Assembly: GCF_019711565.1 (NCBI RefSeq)
Contig: NZ_JAIGNN010000001.1
Location: 1 to 64,000, forward strand
Source: Qipengyuania proteolytica
Lineage (GTDB): Bacteria > Pseudomonadota > Alphaproteobacteria > Sphingomonadales > Sphingomonadaceae
Length of the DNA: 64,000 nt
Reading direction: 5' to 3'
How positions within the stretch are numbered: position 1 is the first letter of the stretch; every line of letters begins with the position of its first letter. Shown in pieces: positions 8,468 to 16,669 of this stretch. A program made the position numbers and the translations under genes. Under the pieces are notes generated by a model, which saw only the letters and a list, made by a program, of their open reading frames with translations, was not told the origin of the DNA and made no database searches.

Positions 8468-10459
8468 ATGATCCAGTCGATTCCCTTGAAGAAGCTCGTC
8501 CCGAGCCCGCGCAACGTTCGCAAGTCGAGCGACGTACTGGCCGACCTTCAACTGCGGGCAGACATCGCCGCGCGCGGCCTGCTGCAGAACCTCGTCGTGC
8601 GCAAAGGAAAGCGCGGCAAGTTCGAGGTCGAGGCCGGCGGTCGCCGGCTCGCTGCACTGCAGGCGCTGGCCGAAGATGGCGCCTTGCCCGAGAACCACGA
8701 GGCCACGTGCCTCGTCATCGAAGGCGAAGAAAGCGAAGTGCGCGAAGCCAGCCTTGCCGAGAATTTCCAGCGTCTCGCAATGAACCCGGCCGACGAGGCG
8801 CAGGCCTTTGCTTCCATCATCGAGGCGGGGGCTACCCCCGAAGACGTGGCGCGCCGCTTCGGCCTCACCGTCCGCTTCGTCGAAGGACGCCTGCGTTTGG
8901 CAAGTCTCGCACCCTGCGTCTTCCAAGCACTCGCCGAAGCCTCGATCACGCTCGACATGGCCAAGGCCTACGGCGCGATTTCCGACGTGGAGCGCCAGGC
9001 GCATGTCTATGCCGAGCTGCAGGACGCCTGGTACCAGGTCACGCCCGACACGATCCGCCGCATGGTGCTCGATGCCACGGTGCGTGGTTCCGATCCGCGT
9101 GCCGTGCTTGTCGGACGCGATGCCTACCTCGTCGCAGGCGGCCGGATCGAGCGCGAACTGTTCGACGATGATGCCAGCGAGAGCTGGATCGATGTCGCGC
9201 TGCTCGAGGACCTCGCACACAAGGCCATGGCAGAAGCCGCAGAAAAGGTCGCGATTGAATTCGGCCTGGCATGGGTGCGCCCAACACTTGGCAACTACGT
9301 CAGCCATGACCTTGTCGAAGGCCTGGGTCGCTTGCCTTGCGAGCCTGCACCGATGACCGAAATGGAAGCGCAGGAGCTGGGGGAACTCGAAGCCGATTAC
9401 GACCGTGTCGCCGCCATTCTTGAAGACGAGGACAGCGACGAAGATGAAGTGGCCAAGGCCGAAGAGGAACTCGTGGCGATCAATCGTGCCATGCGAGACC
9501 TCACCGATCGTCCGCCGGTGCTGGCCGATGGACTCAAAGCCGAAGCCGGTGCCTTCCTAGTCCTCTCGCGCAATGGCGAGCCTTCGCTTGTTCCGCAGTT
9601 CTACACCGAGACCGAAGTCATCGCTGACGAAGGTGTGGTCGAAGCAATCGAGGACAGCGGAACCGCGAAGCCCAAGGGCAGCTCTCTCTCCCAGCGCTTG
9701 CTCGACGAGCTCGCAATGCAACGCCGCGACATCCTGGCAATCCATCTCGCCAATGACCCGGCACTGGCGCTCGACTTCATGGTCTTCACGCTCGCCGATG
9801 CCGATGGGCATGACTGGCGCGCCAAGAAAGCGTCGACTCTCGCCGGCTCGGTCGCGTCCGGCCCGGTCACCGGGTTCGAGGCCAAGGATGCCCCGGCAAG
9901 TGCTGCTATGGCCGAGTTCGCAGGATCGCTCGATGAAAGCTGGCGTGCTGGCGAAGACGACGTCGAGCGGTTTGCGAGGTTCCGGGCTTTGTCTGACGAG
10001 GCGCGCTCGGCTTGGCTTGGCCACGTGGTCTCTCGCACGCTTGTCGCGAGCCTTGCCTGCGAAGGCGAGCGCTCGGTGCCGCTGCACGAGGCGCTCGGCT
10101 CACTGCTCGACATCGAGACCGCGCATTGGTGGCGTCCCACGGCGGCCAACTACTTCGATCGTGTGGCCAAAGCCCGCACGCTCGAGGCGCTCGATGCTGC
10201 GGGTGGTCCGGAACTGGTCAGTCGCTATGCGGCCTCGAAGAAGGCCGAACTGGCGAGCGCTGCCGAGCGCATCTTCTCGGGCAACTTCATTGGCGAGGCC
10301 GATATCAAGGAGCGGGCACAGGCCTGGGTGCCTTCGATCATGCGGTTCACTGATGCTGACGTTCCAGCCGATGTCGAGGAAGCTGCGTCGGTTGATGACC
10401 TCGCCGACGAAACGGTCAGCGGCCAGGTGGCCGATGAGATTGCCGAGCAGGCTGCCTGA
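8468..10459 (+). CDS. parB: ParB/RepB/Spo0J-family protein, long form
   Basis: A 663-aa protein with an N-terminal ParB CTPase domain: VPSPRNVRKSS, EVEAGGRRLAALQAL (~55-70) and ENFQRLAMNPADEAQAF (~98-114), then a helix-turn-helix segment (TPEDVARRFGL, ~124). The long C-terminal half (~300-663) is acidic and has no domain I recognise. ParB-like genes of this length sit in the leading region of many conjugative elements, without a ParA partner, as here. The start at 8468 follows ATCAGGAG; the upstream part of the frame lies in the leader. A strong terminator follows the gene. Confidence 0.85.
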   Translation: MIQSIPLKKLVPSPRNVRKSSDVLADLQLRADIAARGLLQNLVVRKGKRGKFEVEAGGRRLAALQALAEDGALPENHEATCLVIEGEESEVREASLAENFQRLAMNPADEAQAFASIIEAGATPEDVARRFGLTVRFVEGRLRLASLAPCVFQALAEASITLDMAKAYGAISDVERQAHVYAELQDAWYQVTPDTIRRMVLDATVRGSDPRAVLVGRDAYLVAGGRIERELFDDDASESWIDVALLEDLAHKAMAEAAEKVAIEFGLAWVRPTLGNYVSHDLVEGLGRLPCEPAPMTEMEAQELGELEADYDRVAAILEDEDSDEDEVAKAEEELVAINRAMRDLTDRPPVLADGLKAEAGAFLVLSRNGEPSLVPQFYTETEVIADEGVVEAIEDSGTAKPKGSSLSQRLLDELAMQRRDILAIHLANDPALALDFMVFTLADADGHDWRAKKASTLAGSVASGPVTGFEAKDAPASAAMAEFAGSLDESWRAGEDDVERFARFRALSDEARSAWLGHVVSRTLVASLACEGERSVPLHEALGSLLDIETAHWWRPTAANYFDRVAKARTLEALDAAGGPELVSRYAASKKAELASAAERIFSGNFIGEADIKERAQAWVPSIMRFTDADVPADVEEAASVDDLADETVSGQVADEIAEQAA

Positions 10460-10489
10460 CCCCTCCTGACAGGTCCAGGTCACTCGGCG

Positions 10490-10525
10490 GGCGGTCCGTC
10501 CCACTTGGGACGGGCCGCCTTTTTT
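10490..10525 (+). terminator. Rho-independent terminator after the ParB-like gene
   Basis: GGCGGTCCGTCC and GGACGGGCCGCC pair with one mismatch around a short loop and are followed by TTTTTT. This ends the leading-region transcript just before the inserted Hachiman-like module. Confidence 0.9.
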
Positions 10526-10799
10526 ATATCAAATTTGGGGCCAGCAACGGACGGTCCGCTCTTTGCTCGTCAGTCAGCCGAACCGGACCGCCTTAAAGCT
10601 CATTGTTGCCATCTGCTTTTCGATAGCGTCACGGAGCCGCCGCCGTATGCGGACGGAGATAACAGCAGGGACTTTGAGGCCTTGAAAGAATTTGGCGTGT
10701 CATTCATAGATTTCGATCATGTCGATTTCGGGCGTCGAGCCTCCAACCATGTCGCAAAGCTCGTTGGGGACCTGTCTGAGAAGATAGGGGCGGGCATTC
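10526..10799 (+). other. Gap upstream of the Hachiman-like genes, with a possible gene remnant
   Basis: No confident gene. One forward frame is open from the terminator (10505) to 10879 with no internal ATG. Its stretch around 10670-10795 (DFEALKEFGVSFIDFDHV, then ASNHVAKLVGDLSEKIG) looks protein-like, then the frame loses that character where the HamA-like frame begins at 10800. It could be the N-terminal part of a HamA-like protein separated by a frameshift, a small upstream gene using GTG, or chance. The promoter of the defence operon should also lie here. Confidence 0.35.
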
Positions 10800-11597
10800 A
10801 TGGCTGTTGCGGCAGGCGAAACCACTTATACTCACGGCAAAGTCCCTTGCACAGCTCAGGGGCTAATCTGGTCCGCTGACGAACTCGATAGTGCACTGGC
10901 AGATCGCGTCTCGGACATTGTGTTCGATGAGGACGGAAAAGCCGACATTGAAGCGATCTTAAGCGGGCTCGCCGAGACGGAATTCGCTCAGGATGGCCTG
11001 CGGGACATACTCGCAGAGCCCGACGAAATTGAAGATTGGCGTGTCGGCGAAGCCATTGCCGAGGCGTATCTGACCGATCATCGCGATTGCGAATTCCCTT
11101 GGCCGGATTCTCGTGATGAGCGCAAGAGTGGCTCCAGTCTTCCTGGAGCTGACTTGGTAGGTTTTCGGACCGATGATGATGGTGATGTTCTTGCTTTCGG
11201 CGAAGTCAAGACATCTACCGAAGACAAGCATCCGCCTGGCGCGATGTACGGTCGCACTGGTTTGAAGCAGCAGCTCGAAGACCTTCGTGATCGTGACGAC
11301 ATTCGCGATGACCTTCTCAGGTATCTTTGCCACCGTGCCAACGCCGCGCCTTGGCGTCCGCGCTTTGAGGCCGCGAGCCGTCGATACTTACAGAACAAGT
11401 CGGATGTGCAGCTCTATGGCGTCCTCATCCGAGATGTGGATGCCCACGTTGATGATGTGCGGGTCCGCGTTGTGAAGCTAGGAAAGGATTGTCCAGAGGG
11501 GACGCGCATCGAGTTGATCGCGCTTTATCTGCCGAAAGGGCGTATCGAAGGTCTAGGGACGGCCTTGATTGCGCAGCGGAAGGTAGGCGAGGCATGA
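10800..11597 (+). CDS. hamA: HamA-like nuclease (DUF1837-type) of a Hachiman-like system
   Basis: A 265-aa protein. The middle carries a PD-(D/E)XK nuclease pattern: GADLVGF with Asp118, then GEVKTS with Glu135 and Lys137. In Hachiman, HamA is the DNA-degrading effector held in check by the HamB helicase until it meets damaged or phage DNA. The stop codon overlaps the ATG of the helicase (ATGA at 11594-11597), so the two are translationally coupled, as expected for the pair. The related AbpAB system has the same nuclease-helicase logic and is the main alternative. The start is uncertain: a protein-like stretch in another frame precedes 10800. Confidence 0.72.
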   Translation: MAVAAGETTYTHGKVPCTAQGLIWSADELDSALADRVSDIVFDEDGKADIEAILSGLAETEFAQDGLRDILAEPDEIEDWRVGEAIAEAYLTDHRDCEFPWPDSRDERKSGSSLPGADLVGFRTDDDGDVLAFGEVKTSTEDKHPPGAMYGRTGLKQQLEDLRDRDDIRDDLLRYLCHRANAAPWRPRFEAASRRYLQNKSDVQLYGVLIRDVDAHVDDVRVRVVKLGKDCPEGTRIELIALYLPKGRIEGLGTALIAQRKVGEA

Positions 11598-14500
11598 GTC
11601 TATCTGCCGAAGCCTTTGCATCCTTGGGAAACCACTGGGCCGTTAGTGCCATTGGCGAAGAAGCACTGGAGCGTGCTGATCGGCTCGTTAACGAGCGGCT
11701 TGCCTATCGCGCAGTGGGGACACAAATCACCTTCTCCTTCGCGGTTGAGAAGGATGACGAACCGTTCCTTGAGCGGATCGCTCTCGCATACGAAATGGCT
11801 GCTATTGAAGGGCTGGACGAACTTAGCCGTCCGGCGGGCGAAAACCGTGTTTTGCGCGACCAAGCCATATCAGCCTCTTACAAGGCGTTCGAAATCCGCC
11901 GTTTGATGCCCGTGCCAAAGGAGGCGAATGACCGCCTTTTTTTCGTGCTTCAACTTTCTGCGCTCGCCTACTGCGGTGACCGCTGGTCCGATTTACGTCG
12001 CTGGTACAAGGACAACGACGCGGCACTGTCCGCTCCGAGCGTGGCCGACGTTCAATGGGATCGCCGTTTGCTCTATCGATTGTTCCATTGCTGGGTCCGC
12101 TTGTTCCGCAAGAATGGCTGGGATGATCTTGACCGAATTCGTGAGATTATTGCTGGGCTCCGCGACGATCAGAAACGGTTCGAAGCGGGACGTTTGAAGA
12201 ACGGTTCCGAGGCAGAAGACCGTTCGATCGCACTGCGTCTCGCTGCGCTTTACCATTGGGCCAAGGGCACCGAAATTGTCGCCCATTATATGCTCCAAGG
12301 GGAACCCGTGAATCCGTTTGCGGGGCTCGACAAACATTTTGATGCGGCCATCAAGGCTGCCGTCGCTTCGAGTGACGCGCAGCATGAGATCGTGCTGCGC
12401 TGGTTACACGCGACCGCCCGTATCATGGTGACAAATTCGCTTTGGTGGGCGACCCGCACGGTCAACTCCAAGACCTCGAAGTTCGTTCATTCGCTGACCC
12501 ATCGAGGGCATCAGGCAATGTTCGAGCTCTTGCCACCTCAACGCGCTGCCTTGCTCGAGAAGGGGCTACTCGATCAGGCGAAGACTGCAATCGTGGTTGA
12601 TATGCCGACATCGGGCGGCAAGACGCTGCTTGCCCAGTTCAGAATGTTGCAAGCACTCAACCAGTTCAATGCGGACGATGGTTGGGTCGCCTATGTGGCC
12701 CCCACGCGCGCGCTTTCTGCCCAGATCACGCGGCGCTTGCGTAAGGACTTCGAGCCTATCGGTTTGCGGGTCGAACAGCTTACCGCAGCGATTGAAGTCG
12801 ATGCCTTTGAAGAGGAGCTTCTCTCCGATACCCAGCAACCGTTCCACGTTCTCGTTGCCACTCCCGAGAAGCTCTCCCTCCTGATAAGAAACAAGAAGGT
12901 CTTGCGACCGCTTGCGCTTGTCGTGATGGACGAAGCGCACAACATCGAGTCAGAGGGACGCGGTCTTCGCATCGAGCTCTTGCTGGCGACTGTCAAACGA
13001 GATTGTCCGACAGCCAATTTCCTGATGCTCATGCCCTTCGTTGACGGGGCGGACACTATAGCCCGATGGCTCGCACAAGATATCAACGCAGGTCAGGCAA
13101 TCAGTTTCGGGACGACAGCCTGGAAGCCCAATGAGAGGATCATCGGCCTTTATCGTGCCGTCGAAGACAATAGCGAAAGGGCTGGCTGGCACCTCGAATT
13201 CGAGACCTTGACGGCCACGCCCAAAGCGATGCCGTTGCATGGTGAGCATCGTGTCGGCAGTGTGAAGCCGATCAATGTTCCCAAGAGCAAGGTTCTAAGC
13301 AAGGGCGAGCAAAAGGGCTTGGCACTCCAAACCGCTGCGATGGGCACCATCATGTCAGCGCGGGGCACCAGTGTCACCGTCGCCAATAACATCCCGACGG
13401 TGTGGACGATGGCCCGAGAGGCGGCGGAGAGTCTGGCGGCTTTCCAAGCGGTTCCCGATGATATCCGCCTCGTTCAAGACTTCCTGCGCAGTGAGATCAG
13501 TCCCGACTTCCAGCTCGTAAGCTTGCTGGAGCGCGGTGTTGGTGTTCACCATGCAGGACTGTCTGATGATGTCCGCGCCTTAATGGAATGGCTCGCCGAA
13601 AACGGCAGCCTGAGAATGCTCTGCGCCACCACAACGATCGCCCAGGGCATCAATTTTCCTGTCTCTTCTGTTTTCCTACAGACCCATAAGTACCCGTACG
13701 GGCATGAGATGGCCCCGAGGGAATTCTGGAACCTTGCAGGGCGCGCGGGACGGATCGGCCATGATAGCGTCGGCGTCGTCGGTCTTGCCGAGGGCTCGGA
13801 ACCTGACGCCCTCAAATCTTTTGTGAGCCGCAATACCGGAGCTCTTGTCTCACGTTTGGTGACGCTGATTGATGACTTGGCGGCTCAAGGGCAGCTCAAT
13901 GAACTCTCCGATGTGTTGTGGCAGGATCAATGGGAAGATTTTCGCTGCTACGTCGCCCATCTTTGGGCTGAAAAGAAGAATCTCGACGACGTTCTGGCCG
14001 ACACCGAACAGCTATTGCGGCAGACTTATGGCTACACCACGATGCGCAATGACCCGGCGCAACGTGAAAAGGCAGATGCCCTTCTTGATGCCACCAAGAC
14101 ATATGCGAGAAAGCTTGCCGACAATCCCGGATATGCAGAACTTGCGGACTCGACAGGCTTCTCACCCGAAGGTGTCGCCCGTGCGATGTCAGGAATGGCG
14201 GGCCTAGAAGATCGGCTCACTCCGTCAGACTGGACGCCTGATAGTCTATTCGGTGACGGCGGAAAGATTGCAGATCTGTTCGGCGTTATGCTCAAGGTTC
14301 CGCAACTGAGGGAGCCACTCGACGAAATCGGCGGCGACGGCTTCGACCAGACGAGATTGTCAGACATCACGCGCGACTGGGTGAATGGGAAAGGCATCGA
14401 CGCCATTGCCAAGGAATACTTTACGCGTGCCCGTGATGATGAATCGGGAACCGCTGCAATCACGGACGCTTGCAAAGCGATCTACCGCGCGATCGTGAAT

Positions 14501-14860
14501 AACGGGACTTGGGGTGTTTCTGCCCTCAGCCGTGTTTCGGGCATGGATTTCGACGCACTTTCCGATGCCGAGCGCCGCCGTATCAATGCTCTCCCTGCCA
14601 TGATCTATCACGGTGTTCGCACCGAAGAGGCCGTCTTGATGCGCATGAATGCCGCACCGAGAAGCGCGGCAGAAGCGCTTGGCGACCTCTACAAAAATGT
14701 GACTGCCGGGGACGAGAGCAGTTTCTCAGTTGGCAAGGCAAGAGGCTTTCTCAAACAGCTCGGATCAAAGGACTGGGCTAGAGCGAGACCCGAAAGCGCA
14801 CCGCTAAGCGGCGATGGCTACAAGCGCGTATGGGAGGTGTTGTCAGGGGAGGCTGAGTAA
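11594..14860 (+). CDS. hamB: HamB-like Ski2-type SF2 helicase of a Hachiman-like system
   Basis: A 1088-aa helicase (ATG at 11594 overlapping the nuclease stop). The first ~320 residues are helical and unrecognised. VVDMPTSGGKTLLAQ (Walker A, ~335-349), YVAPTRALSAQ and VVMDEAHNIES (DEAH, ~446) form the first lobe. HHAGLSDDVR, TTTIAQGINFP and WNLAGRAGRIG form the second, which is the Ski2/Hel308 style reported for HamB. The C-terminal ~330 residues are not assigned. Together with the upstream nuclease it fits Hachiman, where the helicase senses DNA and licenses the nuclease. By eye it is less GC-rich than its neighbours, which fits recent acquisition. Confidence 0.78.
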   Translation: MSLSAEAFASLGNHWAVSAIGEEALERADRLVNERLAYRAVGTQITFSFAVEKDDEPFLERIALAYEMAAIEGLDELSRPAGENRVLRDQAISASYKAFEIRRLMPVPKEANDRLFFVLQLSALAYCGDRWSDLRRWYKDNDAALSAPSVADVQWDRRLLYRLFHCWVRLFRKNGWDDLDRIREIIAGLRDDQKRFEAGRLKNGSEAEDRSIALRLAALYHWAKGTEIVAHYMLQGEPVNPFAGLDKHFDAAIKAAVASSDAQHEIVLRWLHATARIMVTNSLWWATRTVNSKTSKFVHSLTHRGHQAMFELLPPQRAALLEKGLLDQAKTAIVVDMPTSGGKTLLAQFRMLQALNQFNADDGWVAYVAPTRALSAQITRRLRKDFEPIGLRVEQLTAAIEVDAFEEELLSDTQQPFHVLVATPEKLSLLIRNKKVLRPLALVVMDEAHNIESEGRGLRIELLLATVKRDCPTANFLMLMPFVDGADTIARWLAQDINAGQAISFGTTAWKPNERIIGLYRAVEDNSERAGWHLEFETLTATPKAMPLHGEHRVGSVKPINVPKSKVLSKGEQKGLALQTAAMGTIMSARGTSVTVANNIPTVWTMAREAAESLAAFQAVPDDIRLVQDFLRSEISPDFQLVSLLERGVGVHHAGLSDDVRALMEWLAENGSLRMLCATTTIAQGINFPVSSVFLQTHKYPYGHEMAPREFWNLAGRAGRIGHDSVGVVGLAEGSEPDALKSFVSRNTGALVSRLVTLIDDLAAQGQLNELSDVLWQDQWEDFRCYVAHLWAEKKNLDDVLADTEQLLRQTYGYTTMRNDPAQREKADALLDATKTYARKLADNPGYAELADSTGFSPEGVARAMSGMAGLEDRLTPSDWTPDSLFGDGGKIADLFGVMLKVPQLREPLDEIGGDGFDQTRLSDITRDWVNGKGIDAIAKEYFTRARDDESGTAAITDACKAIYRAIVNNGTWGVSALSRVSGMDFDALSDAERRRINALPAMIYHGVRTEEAVLMRMNAAPRSAAEALGDLYKNVTAGDESSFSVGKARGFLKQLGSKDWARARPESAPLSGDGYKRVWEVLSGEAE

Positions 14861-15020
14861 GACGGTCAGCATCGCGGATGAGATTAGCGTACCTATTCGA
14901 CCGAATTATTCATCTATCTCTTCAACGTCTGCTTCAAGCAATTGAGACCATCCCTGCGTATGTCTTGGATTAGGGCGCATAACGGCCATCATTGAAGGAG
15001 AGAGGAGGGAGCTTTGCTTT
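14861..15020. other. Intergenic stretch between HamB and the ardC leader
   Basis: About 160 AT-richer bases with no gene and no clear terminator. This is probably the right boundary of the inserted defence pair. Confidence 0.4.
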
Positions 15021-15060
15021 TCCTGAGCCGGGGCATTTCCGTTCGTCCCGGCGATCAGGA
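15021..15060 (+). promoter_or_regulatory. Hairpin that covers the ardC ribosome-binding site
   Basis: TCCTGAGCCGGG (15021-15032) pairs with CCCGGC (15047-15052) and TCAGGA (15055-15060), a 12-bp stem with a two-base GA bulge. The right arm contains most of the Shine-Dalgarno sequence (AGGAG, 15057-15061) of the gene starting at 15069. It should lower translation unless opened. Alternatively, in single-stranded form it could act as a promoter hairpin. Confidence 0.6.
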
Positions 15061-15068
15061 GAACTCCC

Positions 15069-15998
15069 ATGACCAAGTCCCGCCGCACTGCTTCGATATC
15101 GCCGGCTCAGCGTATCACCGCCGCCATCATCGGAAAGCTCGAGCAAGGCACCAAGCCCTGGATCAAGCCGTGGCGCGGTGTGCCGGTTTCGCGGCCGTTG
15201 CGCTCCTGCGGAACGCCCTATCGCGGCATGAACACTTTCTGGTTGTGGATGGTGGCCGATGGCTGCGGCTACGCTTCGCCTTACTGGATGACCTATCGCC
15301 AGTGTCAGGCGCTCGGCGGACAGGTCCGCAAGGGTGAGAAATCGACCATCGCGATTTTCTACAAGAGCTACACCAAGGAGGTCGAGAACGCCGAAGGCGA
15401 AGCTGACATCAAAAGCCGGCGCGTGCTTAAGGCCTACGCCGTGTTCAACGCCGACCAGTGCGATGGCCTCCCTGCATTCTACCATCCCAAGCCGCTGGTT
15501 GCCGCGCTTGAGCCCGAAGGACGTGAAGAGCGGCTCGATGCTTTCTTCGCCCACATCGGCGCAGAGCTGCGCCACCATGGCGCGCAGGCCTACTATGAGC
15601 CGCTGCGCGACCGGGTCACCATGCCGCCAGCCGAACTCTTCGACGCCTACGACCACTACTACGCGACGCTCGCACACGAGCTGTCGCACTGGACGGGGCA
15701 TTCCTCGCGGCTCGACCGCGATCTCAAGAACCGCTTCGGTAGCGACGCCTATGCTGCCGAAGAATTGATCGCCGAGCTTTCCTCGGCCATTCTCGGGGCC
15801 GAACTGGGCCTTCCCGTTACCCACCTTGACCATCACGCGAGCTACATCGCGTCCTGGCTCAAGATCCTCAAATCGGACGAGCGCGCGATCCTCACAGCTG
15901 CGGCCAAGGCCGAGGAAGCGGCCGGCCTGCTGCTTGGACTGGGCGGATACCAATCAAGCGAAGGCGAGACCGATGTCGATCTCGCTGATGCAGCCTGA
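15069..15998 (+). CDS. ardC: ArdC-like antirestriction protein (ssDNA-binding plus zincin)
   Basis: A 309-aa protein with the two ArdC parts. The N-terminal ssDNA-binding region (~10-130) includes KLEQGTKPWIKPWRG, PYRGMNTFWLWMVA and GGQVRKGEKSTIAIF. The C-terminal metallopeptidase-like domain has HELSHWTGH (HExxH, starting ~202) and downstream EELIAELSSAILGAELG supplying the third zinc ligand. ArdC shields incoming single-stranded DNA from host restriction during conjugation. It sits in the presumed leading region with ssb, as on many plasmids, and needs its RBS freed from the 15021-15060 hairpin. Confidence 0.92.
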   Translation: MTKSRRTASISPAQRITAAIIGKLEQGTKPWIKPWRGVPVSRPLRSCGTPYRGMNTFWLWMVADGCGYASPYWMTYRQCQALGGQVRKGEKSTIAIFYKSYTKEVENAEGEADIKSRRVLKAYAVFNADQCDGLPAFYHPKPLVAALEPEGREERLDAFFAHIGAELRHHGAQAYYEPLRDRVTMPPAELFDAYDHYYATLAHELSHWTGHSSRLDRDLKNRFGSDAYAAEELIAELSSAILGAELGLPVTHLDHHASYIASWLKILKSDERAILTAAAKAEEAAGLLLGLGGYQSSEGETDVDLADAA

Positions 15999-16009
15999 GG
16001 AGCAGTGAG

Positions 16010-16450
16010 ATGGGACGTTCCGTCAGCTATCCAACTGGCTCCGTGGTTGCCTTTCGCCTGCTTGATGACGGCGAAGACGAAGATGTCGACTGGGCATACG
16101 AGTGCCTAGTCGACGAGATCATCGATACCGCGAAAGCGGCCTTTCCTTCCTTTGAACGCTTCGAAGGATGGCGCGGCCGCGAAGATCGTATCCTCTTACG
16201 CAACGCCTTCGCCGATTGCGGTATTTCGACCTATTGCGGCCTTGCCGCGATCTGGCTCGTCGAGCGCGACGATGCCCGGTACTGGGAGGCCGATTTCTAC
16301 ACCCCACGAACTGCAAGAGCACGGCACTGGCTTGGACAGGTGTCAGGAAAGTTCATCGACCTGTATGGTGAGCTGCGCCTGGTCGGGCGGTTCTCGAATG
16401 GTGAAGCGATCTTCGAGCGCTCCCGATCCACCTGCGACACCGGGTCCTGA
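16010..16450 (+). CDS. Hypothetical leading-region protein
   Basis: A 146-aa soluble protein starting 12 bases after the ardC stop, with GAGGAG upstream, so probably co-transcribed. Readable segments are EDVDWAYECLVDEIIDTA, FERFEGWRGREDRILLRNA and ISTYCGLAAIWLVERD. No motif I can tie to a function. Its place next to ardC suggests an establishment or antirestriction accessory role; that is inference. Confidence 0.7.
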   Translation: MGRSVSYPTGSVVAFRLLDDGEDEDVDWAYECLVDEIIDTAKAAFPSFERFEGWRGREDRILLRNAFADCGISTYCGLAAIWLVERDDARYWEADFYTPRTARARHWLGQVSGKFIDLYGELRLVGRFSNGEAIFERSRSTCDTGS

Positions 16451-16669
16451 TCCTGCCTCGTCCCTGACCGCCGGGAGAGGCCCTTGGGCCGGTCGGGGCA
16501 CGCCGCAACCTGCGGCCCGTCGGCCCGTGTTGCCCGCGCCAGCCTAGGGCCGCAGGTTTCCCGCTACGCGGTGCGTCACGCCCCTTGTCCCGGCCCTGAT
16601 CGGGCTCCGGCGGACAAGGCCGAGGCAATGGTGCCTCCTCTCCTTGTCCGCACGATCAGGAGACACCCC
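16451..16669 (+). promoter_or_regulatory. Highly structured leader with alternative stems (candidate regulatory RNA)
   Basis: No reading frame, but unusually dense perfect inverted repeats. AACCTGCGGCCC (16507-16518) pairs with GGGCCGCAGGTT (16547-16558), 12 bp. CCTTGTCC (16583-16590) can pair with GGACAAGG (16612-16619). That same segment, as CGGACAAGG (16611-16619), can instead pair with CCTTGTCCG (16642-16650), enclosing GAGGCA-ATGG-TGCCTC. The last two stems exclude each other, as in attenuators and switches. ATCAGGAG and the start codon at 16670 follow immediately. Confidence 0.6.

Noticed and set aside
14906-15088. 60-aa minus-strand frame with a signal-peptide-like start
   Set aside because: Overlaps the ardC leader and start; no RBS; the hydrophobic start is the complement of the RBS hairpin.
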